This document shows positions 1-9,669 of a stretch of DNA of 64,000 nucleotides, in pieces. The position numbers were made by a program, and so were the translations under genes. Within the stretch, counting starts at the first letter, position 1. Each line of letters starts with the position of its first letter. The notes beneath the pieces are model-generated. The model worked only from the letters and a program-made list of their open reading frames with translations, made no database searches and was not told the DNA's origin. Origin of the DNA: Peltaster fructicola (taxonomy: Eukaryota; Ascomycota; Dothideomycetes); the NCBI GenBank assembly GCA_001592805.2, contig CP051141.1, positions 2,976,001 through 3,040,000 of the forward strand, given 5' to 3'.

Positions 1-1555
1 ATCCTTGGCACTCGCCATCATCCGTGAGCTTAGCCTGCCATGGGTGGTGATATTGTCAATGGACAGCTTCTACAAGCCATTGACGCCAGAGGAGTCTGCA
101 GCAGCTTTCAGGAACGAGTACGACTTTGATGCTCCAGCAGCCATCGACTTTGACGTCTTGGTCGAGCGATTGCGAGACATCAAGGCTGGGTATGTACGAG
201 TGTGGCTCTTCTCGTAGCTCGCTGATCAGTCTACAGTAAAAAGGCCGATATTCCTGTCTACTCTTTCGAAAAGCATGCTAGACTTGAGCACACAACCAAC
301 ATCTACTCGCCGCACGTGCTCATCCTCGAGGGCATCTTTGCATTGCACGATCAGCGTGTGCTAGATCTACTCGACTTAAAAATCTTTGCCGAGGCTGACG
401 GCGACCTATGTCTATCACGGCGTTGTCAGTGTCTCGACATATCAGCAGACACTTGCTGATATCTGACAGTACTCCGCGATGTTCGTGAACGTGGCAGAGA
501 CATCGAAGGATGTATTAAGCAATGGTTCGGGTTTGTCAAGCCCAACTTCCACAAATACGTCGAGCCACAGAAGCACGTTTCAGGTATGCACGATCTGACA
601 CAGCACCTTCTCCTGATGATCCAAAATTCAATGCATAGTTCATCCGAATAACATTGAGGACAAAACTTTCACATCTTTCGCTCCTATCTGATAGACTTCA
701 AACGACACCTCTTGCTTGAAGCTTGATGGTTCAGCACTGACAAACAATAGATCTCATAGTACCTCGAAGTATTGACAACAAGGTCGCCATCAGTGAGTTG
801 CGGACACCACCCAATTGGCCAAGCTAATGTCTCCAGGTATGATCTCTGACAGGATACACAAAACACTCCACGAGAAGTCCAAATCACATCAAGCTGAGCT
901 ACGACGTCTCGGTCACGCCGTTGAAGACGCCCCAATGTCATCCAACGTCGTTGTCATGGATCACACGAATCAAATTCGCGGCATCAACACTTTACTCATG
1001 GATCCAGAGCTCAGCCGTGAGGACTTCATCTTCTACTTCGATCGTTTGGCGGTCATGCTGGTGGAGAAGGCGTCGGAAGTGCTCAACTTCCAATCACTGA
1101 GCATAGAGACACCGGTGCCTGGTCTTACGTACAATGGACTCTCTCTGGCAGGTATTGTCTCTGCCGTTGTGGTGCTCCGTGGTGGCAGTGCATTGGAGAC
1201 AGGACTCAAGAGAGTGGTGCCAGATTGCATCACTGGACGAGTCCTAATCCAGACCAACTACAGGACAGGCGAGCCAGAGCTCCACTACTACTCGCTGTCG
1301 CCAGATGTTGCAGAACACACCAACGTCCTTTTGATTGATGCTCAAATGAGCAGTGGAGGCGCAGCGCTCATGGCTGTCCGGGTCCTTCTGGATCATGGCG
1401 TCAAAGAGGATCGTATCGTCTTCGTCACCTACATGGCTGGCAATCAAGGCTTACGCCGGCTGATGAGCGTGTATTCTGAGATCAAGGTCGTGGTATGTCG
1501 TGTCGTTGGCGATCTTGAGAATAGATGGGTAGAGCACAGGTATCTAGGATGTTGA
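1..1555 (+). CDS. URK1: uridine kinase / uracil phosphoribosyltransferase-like protein, 5' end outside window
   Basis: Pyrimidine salvage enzyme that phosphorylates uridine and cytidine. The N-terminal P-loop lies outside the window. Visible kinase parts are the SMDSFYKPL strand and the [19 protein letters not shown] and [11 protein letters not shown] segments. The reading is spliced across introns at 190-236, 425-469, 584-750 and 793-836, and codons start at base 2. Downstream is a UPRT-like domain ([28 protein letters not shown], ending in RYLGC). In fungi these two domains are commonly fused, and the UPRT half is often thought non-catalytic. Here the PRPP-loop position reads [13 protein letters not shown] rather than a canonical DxxxATG loop, which agrees with that. 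The 167-bp third intron is the longest in the gene; choosing its acceptor at 750 restores a continuous [16 protein letters not shown] segment. Confidence 0.88.
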
Positions 1556-2123
1556 TGCTTGTCTCAGTCTTGTCTCAGTCCCCGTAGGAAAGCAACGATG
1601 ATTGAAGAACAGACTCAATGAGAGCTTCCATTACCTACCACGCGACAATCTAACCTTTGGTGCCTCCACAATGCTTGTGACTAGCGCGCTCGCTGTTGAC
1701 AGATTCTTCGCTTATCTACCCAATCACCAAGTTATGATTATTGCTGATTTCATAATCCCCGACCACAGCCAACAGCAGTTTAGAGAGCCTGTCAGTGGCC
1801 TCGCTGCCTTCTGCAACCTGCATAACGAGTCGTAAGTGCTTCCTGAGGACGTCACACCGACAGCAATCCTTCGAGCGACTCCCTCGTACCAGACACATCT
1901 GCAACTTGCTCAGCTCAGCATACCCATCTCATTCTTTAGTCTGAGAGGCCTCATAAGCACATACTGCTTCACATACGCGACTTGATACCCTTACAAGGCG
2001 GCACTCAGCACTAGAACCACCACGGAACTGGTCTTCTCGTCAGATCACCTCGCTCATTCGCTTGTCTCGCCTGCTAAGCTCTTCTTTACAATGCAATAAC
2101 ACTTACCTTGCGCCTCTAGAATC
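1556..2123. other. intergenic: URK1 3' flank and sreA upstream region
   Basis: No ORF here looks like a protein. The stretch holds the 3' flank of the uridine kinase gene and the presumed promoter and leader of the GATA factor. I see no tRNA or repeat. Confidence 0.5.
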
Positions 2124-3604
2124 ATGTCGACACAGCCGCAGCACGCTGAAACGGTTGCGCAAGCCTCGAGGAATGAGACATCGAACACACAGCAGCCTCA
2201 TTCCCCGCTGGCGCCTATATCACATGTTCAAAGAGAACCGTCTCAACAAGACCTAGAGATCGCACGACAATTGCAAAATTTCCAGTCGCAAGGAGCAAGT
2301 CATCATCCACAGGAACGCGATGTCGACACTGCTTCCCATGGCTCGCGTGAAGCTTACGATCTTTCGGGCACTTCGGAGCTTGCTGAGAGTGTAGATGGCC
2401 ATTACTCCCAGCCGCCACATCACGGCGATGCTTTGGTTACCACAGCACATGGATCGCAAAGGGCAAACTCAGCTGATCCTCCACCTGGCGGACAGATCTG
2501 CACGTAAGGTCAACTGTGAAAACACTATGAGGTGGACTAATGATGTACAGGAACTGTGGCACCACCAAGACGCCTTTGTGGCGCCGCTCACCCACCGGTG
2601 CAGTAATCTGCAATGCCTGTGGCTTATACTACAAGGCTCGTCATCAGATGCGGCCAGTGGGTCTGAAACGAACGACCGCAGTCGTTTCTGCGTCACCACG
2701 TCCTCCTGGTCAATCACACGACCGAGACACGTCTCCCACATCTCTTCTAGGCGGTGCTACCTACGTCTCAGCAGATCAAAGCACGAACGGAACGTGCCCT
2801 GGTGGTGGACGCTGCAATGGCACTGGTGGTCATGATGGCTGTAATGGCTGTCCGGCTTACAACAACCGCATCTCCAAAACAGCCCAGGTTGCACTGCGGC
2901 AGTCCAACGATAGGCTTGACGCGAACACTACTACTACAGAGCCACAATCTGCTGGTCAACCAGCACCACAGACCGTGATTGTGGCCTGTCAGAATTGTGG
3001 CACAACGATCACACCTTTATGGCGTCGAGACGAGGCTGGCAATGCTATTTGCAACGCCTGTGGTAAGTAAAGCTAACGTGCTTACATTGGTGGGTGCTGA
3101 TACGCGCAAGGTCTCTACTACAAGCTACATGGACAACACCGACCTGTACAGATGAAAAAGGCGGAGATCAAACGGCGAAAACGTGTTGTTCCAGCCAACA
3201 TGCAAGAAGGCACTCCATACGATAGCACCGAGGTCGATCCGCAAATGTCGAATCCAATACACCCACATCCTGTCGATATCATGGAGCCCCGGACAGGACC
3301 AGGACCGATCCCTGTCGACTTTACTGATGCCTTCCGCTCTCGCCAAGCACCACACGAATCACATGACCACGCTATAGGCACCAAGCGACCATACGCAGCG
3401 ACAGGCCCCGAGTCTGACCACTATCCACATGCTCAGAACATGGGCTTCTCGGCGATCAATGCGATCGATCCGTCTTTGCCGTTGCGAGAGATGCCTGTCA
3501 ACAAGGAGGCCAAAAGAGCAGAGCTGCAAAGAGAGGCTGATCGGATGCGACAGATGCTTCAAGAGAAAGAGCGGGAACTGGCGGCTCTGGGTGACGAGAA
3601 CTAA
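2124..3604 (+). CDS. sreA: SreA/URBS1-type iron-responsive GATA transcription factor
   Basis: Repressor of siderophore synthesis and iron uptake under iron-replete conditions; nuclear DNA-binding protein. Exons are 2124-2503, 2551-3062 and 3111-3604 (461 aa). There are two GATA zinc fingers, both CX2CX17CX2C. The first starts CTNCGTTKTPLWRR and is interrupted by intron 1. The second starts CQNCGTTITPLWRR and is interrupted by intron 2 just after its last Cys. Between them lies CPGGGRCNGTGGHDGCNGC, the CX5CX8CX2C cysteine-rich motif that distinguishes the SRE/SREA/URBS1 family from nitrogen or light GATA factors and is implicated in iron sensing. A basic tail (MKKAEIKRRKR) follows finger two. 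The C-terminus is a heptad-like helix rich in E, K, R and L. ATG 2124 is chosen because it is the first in frame. No siderophore gene is adjacent. Confidence 0.95.
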
Positions 3605-3822
3605 TGTCCGTTATGATAATGCGAGCAAGAGCATGATATGGAGTTGTCCTATAATGATACCATAATCCTGATAGGGTCGGCAGGGAGTTCAAGTGTTCTC
3701 AACGGCTTAGTCTGCTGTATATGCTCCTGAGATTAAGGTGCAAGCGAATCTGCCTGTCGAGCACCATCACTCTCTTGTCAGAAGACCATTATTTGTAAGC
3801 ATAGACTTTGATAGATGCTCAA

Positions 3823-4875
3823 TCAGAACCAGATTTTGATGAGCTCTTCGCTGACCGCACTTGGGAGCAGGACTCCGGACTCCGTGATGATACCAGAAAT
3901 GAGATTTGGTGGAGTGTAGTCTACTGCATCTTTCGGCTGGCAACGGAGACTTGGGCTTGTTGTTGTGCCGTCCATGTCTGCAATGCCCTCGTCTGCTACA
4001 GGCTCTGTTGTCTCAGAACCTTTAGACGTCTTGAAGTCGATGATGCTTTGCTGGATACCCAGATCGTCTTGTCCAAGAGGATGTAACCTGACGAACTTGT
4101 GACTCTCGCTGACGACGTAGAATGGCTTGCCCGTAGCATGTGCCAGCATACCCATCTGATATGTGCCAAGTCTGCTGATGATACCACCATTTTCCACCAC
4201 TCCTTCAGCACCGACGAAGCATGCCGTGATCATGTGCATACAGTATGCGATCGCAGTTGGCGGGATGACGGAGACAGGGATGTCCTTTGCCCGTAGAGCA
4301 GCGATATTGCCCTGGCTTTCACTATCGTCTGCCTCGGACACAACATAGATGACCTTGAATCGAATGCTGCCACTTCTGCTGGCATCTGTGGACTCTGCTG
4401 CACTCTTAAGCAGCGAGCCGACGACTCTCGATCCACCATTCGTCAAAACGACGTTACCATCGTGAATGAAGTGCTTGCCAAAGCTGGCGATGGTGTGTCG
4501 AGCAGCCTTTGCGCGCTCGACGAACAGACGGCCGTTCTGCACCAGATGTGCTCGTATTTGCTCGAAGTCACCTCGAGCGCTGGGTTTCTGCAAGTTGGAG
4601 ATAAGGTACTGCTGAAAAAGGTCGGTACCGGCTGACAATGATATCCAGTTAGGTATGCCTTCTTTGAGATCTGCTGTCAATCGTGATACCAGATCAAGCA
4701 TTTCCGCGACTGTGTTCGTCGGCATCTGCGCGAGGCCCAGTATGAGTGCCTCAATGGCTGCCACAGGCATAGTGAGTTCGACATCGTCGACTAGAAGTTG
4801 CTTGTATACGCCGACGATGTCGAATGTGTCCTGTCGAGGCTCGCCAATGGCTGAGCCTGGCTCTGTGCTTGTCAT
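3823..4875 (-). CDS. GCN3: translation initiation factor eIF2B, alpha subunit
   Basis: Regulatory subunit of the eIF2B guanine-nucleotide exchange complex, which recharges eIF2 with GTP and senses eIF2 alpha phosphorylation in general amino-acid control; cytosolic. It is a single exon of 350 aa, somewhat longer than the usual 300-340. Family landmarks are GKHFIHDGNVVLTNGGSRVV, the ENGGIISRLGTYQMGMLAHATGKPFYVV block and the C-terminal VDYTPPNLISGIITESGVLLPSAV segment, the last two quoted in part. A Ser/Thr/Glu-rich insertion of about 30 residues (around TSKGSETTEPV) lies just before the C-terminal block and accounts for the extra length. The gene is convergent with sreA and divergent from the downstream SDR gene. 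Confidence 0.95.
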   Translation of the reverse strand: MTSTEPGSAIGEPRQDTFDIVGVYKQLLVDDVELTMPVAAIEALILGLAQMPTNTVAEMLDLVSRLTADLKEGIPNWISLSAGTDLFQQYLISNLQKPSARGDFEQIRAHLVQNGRLFVERAKAARHTIASFGKHFIHDGNVVLTNGGSRVVGSLLKSAAESTDASRSGSIRFKVIYVVSEADDSESQGNIAALRAKDIPVSVIPPTAIAYCMHMITACFVGAEGVVENGGIISRLGTYQMGMLAHATGKPFYVVSESHKFVRLHPLGQDDLGIQQSIIDFKTSKGSETTEPVADEGIADMDGTTTSPSLRCQPKDAVDYTPPNLISGIITESGVLLPSAVSEELIKIWF

Positions 4876-5412
4876 CGTCAGGGAGGGTTGAGGCGAAGTG
4901 CTCTTGCCTGAGTAATCGCGGAGTCTTCGATAATCTTGCGCTAATCAAGGCGGTCCTCTCGCGCTTACTGCTTGACAGAGGACGTTCATAAGTTCATCAG
5001 CTCAACAGATGTTACTCATACTACAGAATTGTCGAACTCATGCTATTGGCTCAATGGCTAGCGCAAACTTAGTCATTCTGTGACCGCCAAGCTGTGGCTG
5101 ATTTATGACGTCTCAAACCACGATCTCTCCGACACCCTGCATGCTCGTTTACCACATGCGGCAACACCAGCAGCTCTGTACAGCATTGCGCATATCGATC
5201 TTGTCATTGCAGACCCTCAGTACGTCTCTGCGCTACAACCAAGGCTGGATTGCTTTCGTTGCGATACGCTCGGACGGACTTAAGTCTTGTGAGACTGACT
5301 ACGACGATGTAGTGACCCGCGTAAGACCGTGGTCGGTTTCTACTTAAACCCATTGTCCTGTGTCCTCCTCGTCCTCCTCATTCATCATCTCCTGTACAAT
5401 CACAAGCTTGTC
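4876..5412. other. divergent promoter region, GCN3 / SDR
   Basis: About 540 bp between two divergent start codons. An in-frame upstream ATG at 5329 would add 28 mostly hydrophobic residues to the SDR. It is not needed for the Rossmann fold and may be leader sequence. Nothing else was recognised. Confidence 0.45.
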
Positions 5413-6274
5413 ATGGCGTCTAATAAGGCAATCGTCCTCATCACCGGCGCAAACACTGGCCTTGGCTACGAGGCTGTGAAGGCACTCCTAGCCACGTCAG
5501 AATCTCACATCTTGCTCGGCACACGCAGCATTCAGAAAGGCCAAGATGCCATTGCGAAGCTGCAGTCTGAGGTACCGAACTCCAAGAGCACTATCGAAGT
5601 CCTTCAGGTCGATGTTACGTCAGATGAATCAATCGAAAAGGCATTCAACGAAGTCTCCAGCAAGCACGACCACCTGGACGTTCTGGTGAACAATGCTGGA
5701 GTCAACCTCGAAAGGGATGCCCAAGATGGCAAGCTCAGCCTTCGAGAGGCCTGGATGGGCATGTGGAGCACCAATGTTGTTGGTGCTCACATCATGAGCC
5801 ACACCTTTATGCCTTTGCTGATCAAGTCGAAAACACCACGGCTGATCTTCATCACTAGTGGGACATCGTCTTTGATTGAGACGCAGAATTTTGATGGACC
5901 ATTAGCACGGATCAATGCCTCGCCGAAAGCTGGCTGGCCTAAGCCAGCAGAGGCCAACCCAGTTATTGGTTATCGATCATCGAAGACTGGCATGAACATG
6001 CTCGTGACACAATGGGCGCGTGTCCTAAGAGAAGACGGCGTCAAAGTCTTTGCTGTCTCGCCAGGTTTCCTGGCTACCAATCTGAACAGCTTGTCGGGCG
6101 ATGCCCTTCGAAAGGTACGTGCCGTGATGCTGATCAAAATCCATGACTGACATGATGAAGATGGGTGCCATAGAGCCGCACATCGGTGGCGAGTTTCTGA
6201 GAGATGTCATCGTTGGCAGACGCGATGATCAAACTGTTCGCATGATTCGCAAGGACGCTGTTCAGCCGTGGTGA
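5413..6274 (+). CDS. short-chain dehydrogenase/reductase
   Basis: NAD(P)-dependent oxidoreductase of the classical SDR superfamily; substrate unknown. Exons are 5413-6114 and 6161-6274 (271 aa). The cofactor motif TGANTGLG follows a short strand at the N-terminus, the NNAG motif follows LDVLV, the catalytic Ser lies in the FITSGTSS region, and the active-site Tyr/Lys pair is YRSSK. The second exon (starting MGAIEPHIGGEF) completes the C-terminal part and ends DAVQPW. ATG 5413 gives the usual distance of roughly ten residues to the glycine motif. An in-frame ATG at 5329 would prefix a membrane-like helix, so a membrane-tethered form cannot be excluded. It is followed on the same strand by a tautomerase gene. 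Confidence 0.88.
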
Positions 6275-6514
6275 GGCATGCATGATCACGATCAATCAGC
6301 ACAATCGTCCTCATTCTTCAGGTAGAGCTTGCAGTATGCGTGTACTGATCGATCTTTCCTGTGTCTCATATCAAGTTCATCGCTCCGAAGCCTTCACAAT
6401 CCAGGGTTCTGGTGGGGGCTCTCGTCATCATGCAGATCACGTTAGTAGCTATATCTCGACTCCGACCAGACATACCTTCGATATCATACTGGACGATTGC
6501 TTATCACAACCAAA

Positions 6515-7051
6515 ATGCCCTTCTACACTGTTCATCATGCTGATACTCTCACTGAAGTCCAGCAGGAGAAGCTCGCACTAGCCATCACAGACATTCACAG
6601 TACTAAATTCACGACACCTAAGATCTTTGTCAATGTAGCATTCCAGGACATCTCCAAAGAGGTCAGATTCGTTGGTGGTAAGCGTAAGTCAGCCAATCTG
6701 ATCGCTGCGAATGTCAGACACGGTCCCAGTCGCACTTCAGAGGACTACGCAGACCTGATCAGGCAAATCCAGGCTGCATGGTTGCGCATCGTGCCTGGCA
6801 CTACCATGAACCGAGTTGTGCTCAATGGTAGTATCGTCGCTGGCATGGAGGCTGGCGTCATCTTACCATCTGCAGGTGGTGACAAGCAATGGATCTCAGA
6901 CAATTGGGAGATGTTCAATCAGAGAGCGGAAGCTGGTGATGAGGAGATGAGAGATATCGTTGAAGACATCAAGGAGCGAGGTCTTCTTGGAGATGGTAGG
7001 ACTGCTATGCAGCGATTAGAAGAAGCTCTTGGTTGGGGAGAGAGTGCATAG
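6515..7051 (+). CDS. tautomerase-superfamily protein (cis-3-chloroacrylate dehalogenase-like)
   Basis: Small enzyme of the tautomerase superfamily with an N-terminal catalytic proline, of the fungal cis-CaaD-like type (Pfam Tautomerase_3). The ORF opens MPFYTVHHADTL, so removal of Met exposes Pro1. ATG 6515 is chosen over an upstream TTG for that reason. A histidine near residue 27 (DIHSTKF) and arginines in the RHGPSR segment near residues 67-72 match where cis-CaaD relatives carry active-site residues. It is a single exon of 178 aa, longer than the core fold of about 150. The natural substrate of fungal members is unknown. It lies 240 bp downstream of the SDR and converges on the DJ-1-like gene. 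Confidence 0.82.
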   Translation: MPFYTVHHADTLTEVQQEKLALAITDIHSTKFTTPKIFVNVAFQDISKEVRFVGGKRKSANLIAANVRHGPSRTSEDYADLIRQIQAAWLRIVPGTTMNRVVLNGSIVAGMEAGVILPSAGGDKQWISDNWEMFNQRAEAGDEEMRDIVEDIKERGLLGDGRTAMQRLEEALGWGESA

Positions 7052-7182
7052 GAAGGTCACTGAGCAGTACGTTGAGACTATGGCGAAGTTCATTCATCAA
7101 TAACCCACTTCCCATTAGCTCGCCGATCCTATCATAGCTGTTACTTCATGCTAGCAAAGTTGTGCATGATTGCCATTGCTCG

Positions 7183-7881
7183 TCAGCAGACCAAGCCAGG
7201 CTTGAGCTGTCCTTCATACTCAAAGAGCTCTTCGACACACCTCATTGATTGCTCACCAGCACAGTATTTGACAAGCCACAGACTAAGATCTAAACCGGCT
7301 CCTGGACCAGCACTAGTCATGATCAGAGGACCTGGCTTCTTCTCTGACAGATTAACCACGAATCGCCGACCTTGTTCAGCCACAGTGGTGTTTTGCCCAG
7401 CCGTCAGTACTCTTAGCCGTTCGAGATCTTGCGAGTTCGTGATTGCGGATTTGTCTTTCAGCACGCCAGCTCTGGCGAGGAACAATGCTCCAGTACAGAC
7501 ACTCATAATTATACGTCGTGGTGTACGCTCTGGCAGCTGTGAAAACGCCTTGACGAGTTGCATCTGCTCCTTGGCATGGTCAAGAATCTGTTGCGATCCA
7601 CCTCCCGGTATGACGAGCACATCGAAGTCCTCCAATGTGCGGTAAGCGTCTTAAATGCTCAAACCACGAGCTACTCTCGTGCCGGGGTCGGAAGTTGTCA
7701 TAGAATCGATCGCAGTCGTTGTAATGTCAAAGACTGGTGGTGCCCCTTCGAGTGCTGTAGATGCTGGAACCGCCGTGACATGACGTGCGAGCGATAGAAC
7801 TTCCATGGGTCCGAAGAAGTCCAAGACGTCAAAGCCAGGATGCATGGGCATGAGGACCTTCCAAAATCGTGGCGATGCCAT
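7183..7881 (-). pseudogene. DJ-1/PfpI family protein with an in-frame stop
   Basis: Class I glutamine-amidotransferase-like protein of the ThiJ/DJ-1/PfpI group (isonitrile hydratase/AraC-type branch). From ATG 7881 it reads MASPRFWKVLMPMHPGFDVL, then FFGPMEVL. After RGLSI there is a TAA at 7651-7653, and the same frame continues at once with DAYRTLEDFDVLVIPGGG and the nucleophile elbow SVCTGALFLARAG (catalytic Cys) to the normal end near 7183. The frame is kept and no residue appears lost, so the stop looks like one substitution, for example CAA to TAA. No GT-AG intron of usable length removes it. It is either a true nonsense allele, a sequencing error, or a gene read through. Stop-free length would be 232 aa, normal for the family. 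Confidence 0.7.
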
Positions 7882-8003
7882 AGCTGATGGCTGAAGAACG
7901 ATTTGTGAGGCTGCTGATGCTTGAACTCATCGTGGAAAATGATGTGAACTGAATATATTCGCTGACTAATCTTTACGCCCTATGTACATGTTGGGCTGCA
8001 AGA

Positions 8004-8990
8004 TCATGAGCAAAGCAGTATGGCTCGCATCCTACTTGATAGCTTGGCTCGTTTCTTGATTACTTCCTCGTTAGAAGCGCCAAGCTCGGCGTCTGACGAT
8101 GTTCGTTTGCGATTCTGTGAAGGACTTGGTCGGAACAGGGAGCCGAGCTTACGCTGTGGCTCAATGGACTGTGTTACAGATGAGCCTGCGGAAAACCTCA
8201 GAGCCTCCATCGCTTGCCAGCTGTTCGTCTCAGTCTTCTCAGACCACGAGCCAGACTGTGCTGAGTTCTTTGACCACGACGATGCAGTAAATCTTGAGTC
8301 CGTCGGCGACTTCCGGTCATGCAGCGATGCACCACTGTCTTTCCTGCTCCTGTTGGAGAGCGTGAAGCTGCGTTTGTGATCTGTTAGCAAGATTTCTGCT
8401 TGCTGTATGACTGGCGTGGTATATGCTTCTTCAGGACCGCCTTGACAGCATATGGACAGGCTCGATCTGCGGCGGTCATGCGAGGACCAGAGGTATCCCA
8501 CTCTTTTCTTCTTCGGTTCTCGCTTCGAGCGCAGCGCCTGCTCTCGACTATTCCTAGATGCGAGATCACGAAGCTCGTCTTGTGACTCTCGAGTTTCTCT
8601 TGTCGAGCGCACAGTCGAGTCAGCTGAAGTCTTCTTCGATCTTAATCCGAAGTCGAAGTTCTTCATAGCAGGGTCGACACTGGCGACTTCAAGGCTCTGC
8701 TTTGAGGGATCAAGGTAGTAATCGAGGATGCCGAGTGACTGTTCGGACCTGCCTGACGCAGCACTACGGCTGTTGTTGGCGCGCCATGACTCCCTCTTGA
8801 GCTCGGACTGGTTCGATGCTGTCGAGCTCGAGGATATATTTTGGCCTCGTTTGCGAAGACCCCGTGGTGGTTGCTCTTCTCGAGCTTGATGCCTGCTTGA
8901 TGCCCTGGCAGGGCTTGGACCTAGGATTATACTCGGACAATCTCGCACCTGTACAGGCTTTCTTGGAACGGTCTGCGTTTGGGTAGCCAT
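8004..8990 (-). CDS. unknown basic, Ser/Arg-rich protein
   Basis: I do not recognise this gene. A single exon of 328 aa starts at ATG 8990 (MATQTQTVPRKPVQVR); an alternative ATG lies four codons upstream and the frame stays open further upstream. The protein is low in hydrophobic residues and rich in Ser, Arg, Lys and Glu. It has several basic clusters that could be nuclear localisation signals (SKREPKKKRVGYLW, VIKKRAKLSSR). The only part that looks ordered is around LGILDYYLDPSKQSLEVASV. There is no signal peptide, membrane segment or known motif. The long uninterrupted frame and consistent composition support coding. A disordered nuclear protein is a guess. Confidence 0.6.
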   Translation of the reverse strand: MATQTQTVPRKPVQVRDCPSIILGPSPARASSRHQAREEQPPRGLRKRGQNISSSSTASNQSELKRESWRANNSRSAASGRSEQSLGILDYYLDPSKQSLEVASVDPAMKNFDFGLRSKKTSADSTVRSTRETRESQDELRDLASRNSREQALRSKREPKKKRVGYLWSSHDRRRSSLSICCQGGPEEAYTTPVIQQAEILLTDHKRSFTLSNRSRKDSGASLHDRKSPTDSRFTASSWSKNSAQSGSWSEKTETNSWQAMEALRFSAGSSVTQSIEPQRKLGSLFRPSPSQNRKRTSSDAELGASNEEVIKKRAKLSSRMRAILLCS

Positions 8991-9669
8991 AGTGATCGAC
9001 ATTAAGAGGGAAAACTTGAAACGCAAAGCACAGATCAGCAGCTGGGTGCTCGCGTTATATGTTCGCGTTGAAGAACACGCAGAGAAAGCCAGGGTCAGAG
9101 CAGGAATGCTGGGTGATACCCTAACAATGGTGAGCACCACCTTGCTCAGATTCTCACCTTGAGTGGTTCTAGGTGTGTAGGTGACAACATGGACGGCAGG
9201 ACGGGCAAAAGGGAGATGTAGCTCGATCGCCTTGCAACACAGGTCTAGGTGCTTGCATGATGCCTAAGCGCAGAAGATAAGTCGTAAGTCGTGAATGTTG
9301 TGTCTCAGGATGGCTGGTATGTTCACGCGGAGCTTCCGCAAGGAGGTGTCGCAGGTGGACATGAAATAGCTGTCTCGGTGCAAGGCATTGAACCAGCGTC
9401 ATCGTTCAACGCAAGGTCAGTAGACCTGCATGGACTATTCAGCTTGACAATGGTTGTGGTGGGAAGAAGAGGGTGTCGTTGAAGGGGATGCGATGACCTT
9501 CTGGAAGTGACGACTTCCGCGGCATTGTGGAAGTGATCGATTGTTCGGTGCAGACAACATACCAAGAAAATGCTTGCTCAGCCAACGTCACCTCGTTGCC
9601 GCAATGCCAGCATGATACCTTGGAACTCTACTCGTATCATTGCAAGTTGCATGTTCTTTCGACAAGACA
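8991..9669. other. divergent intergenic region
   Basis: About 680 bp between the unknown basic protein and CAB2, presumably both promoters. Part of it stays open in the frame of the unknown gene up to about 9140. No motif was recognised. Confidence 0.4.

Noticed and set aside
7630-7670. A mini-intron over the TAA in the DJ-1-like gene
   Set aside because: The only GT-AG pairs are under 30 nt, below fungal intron size.
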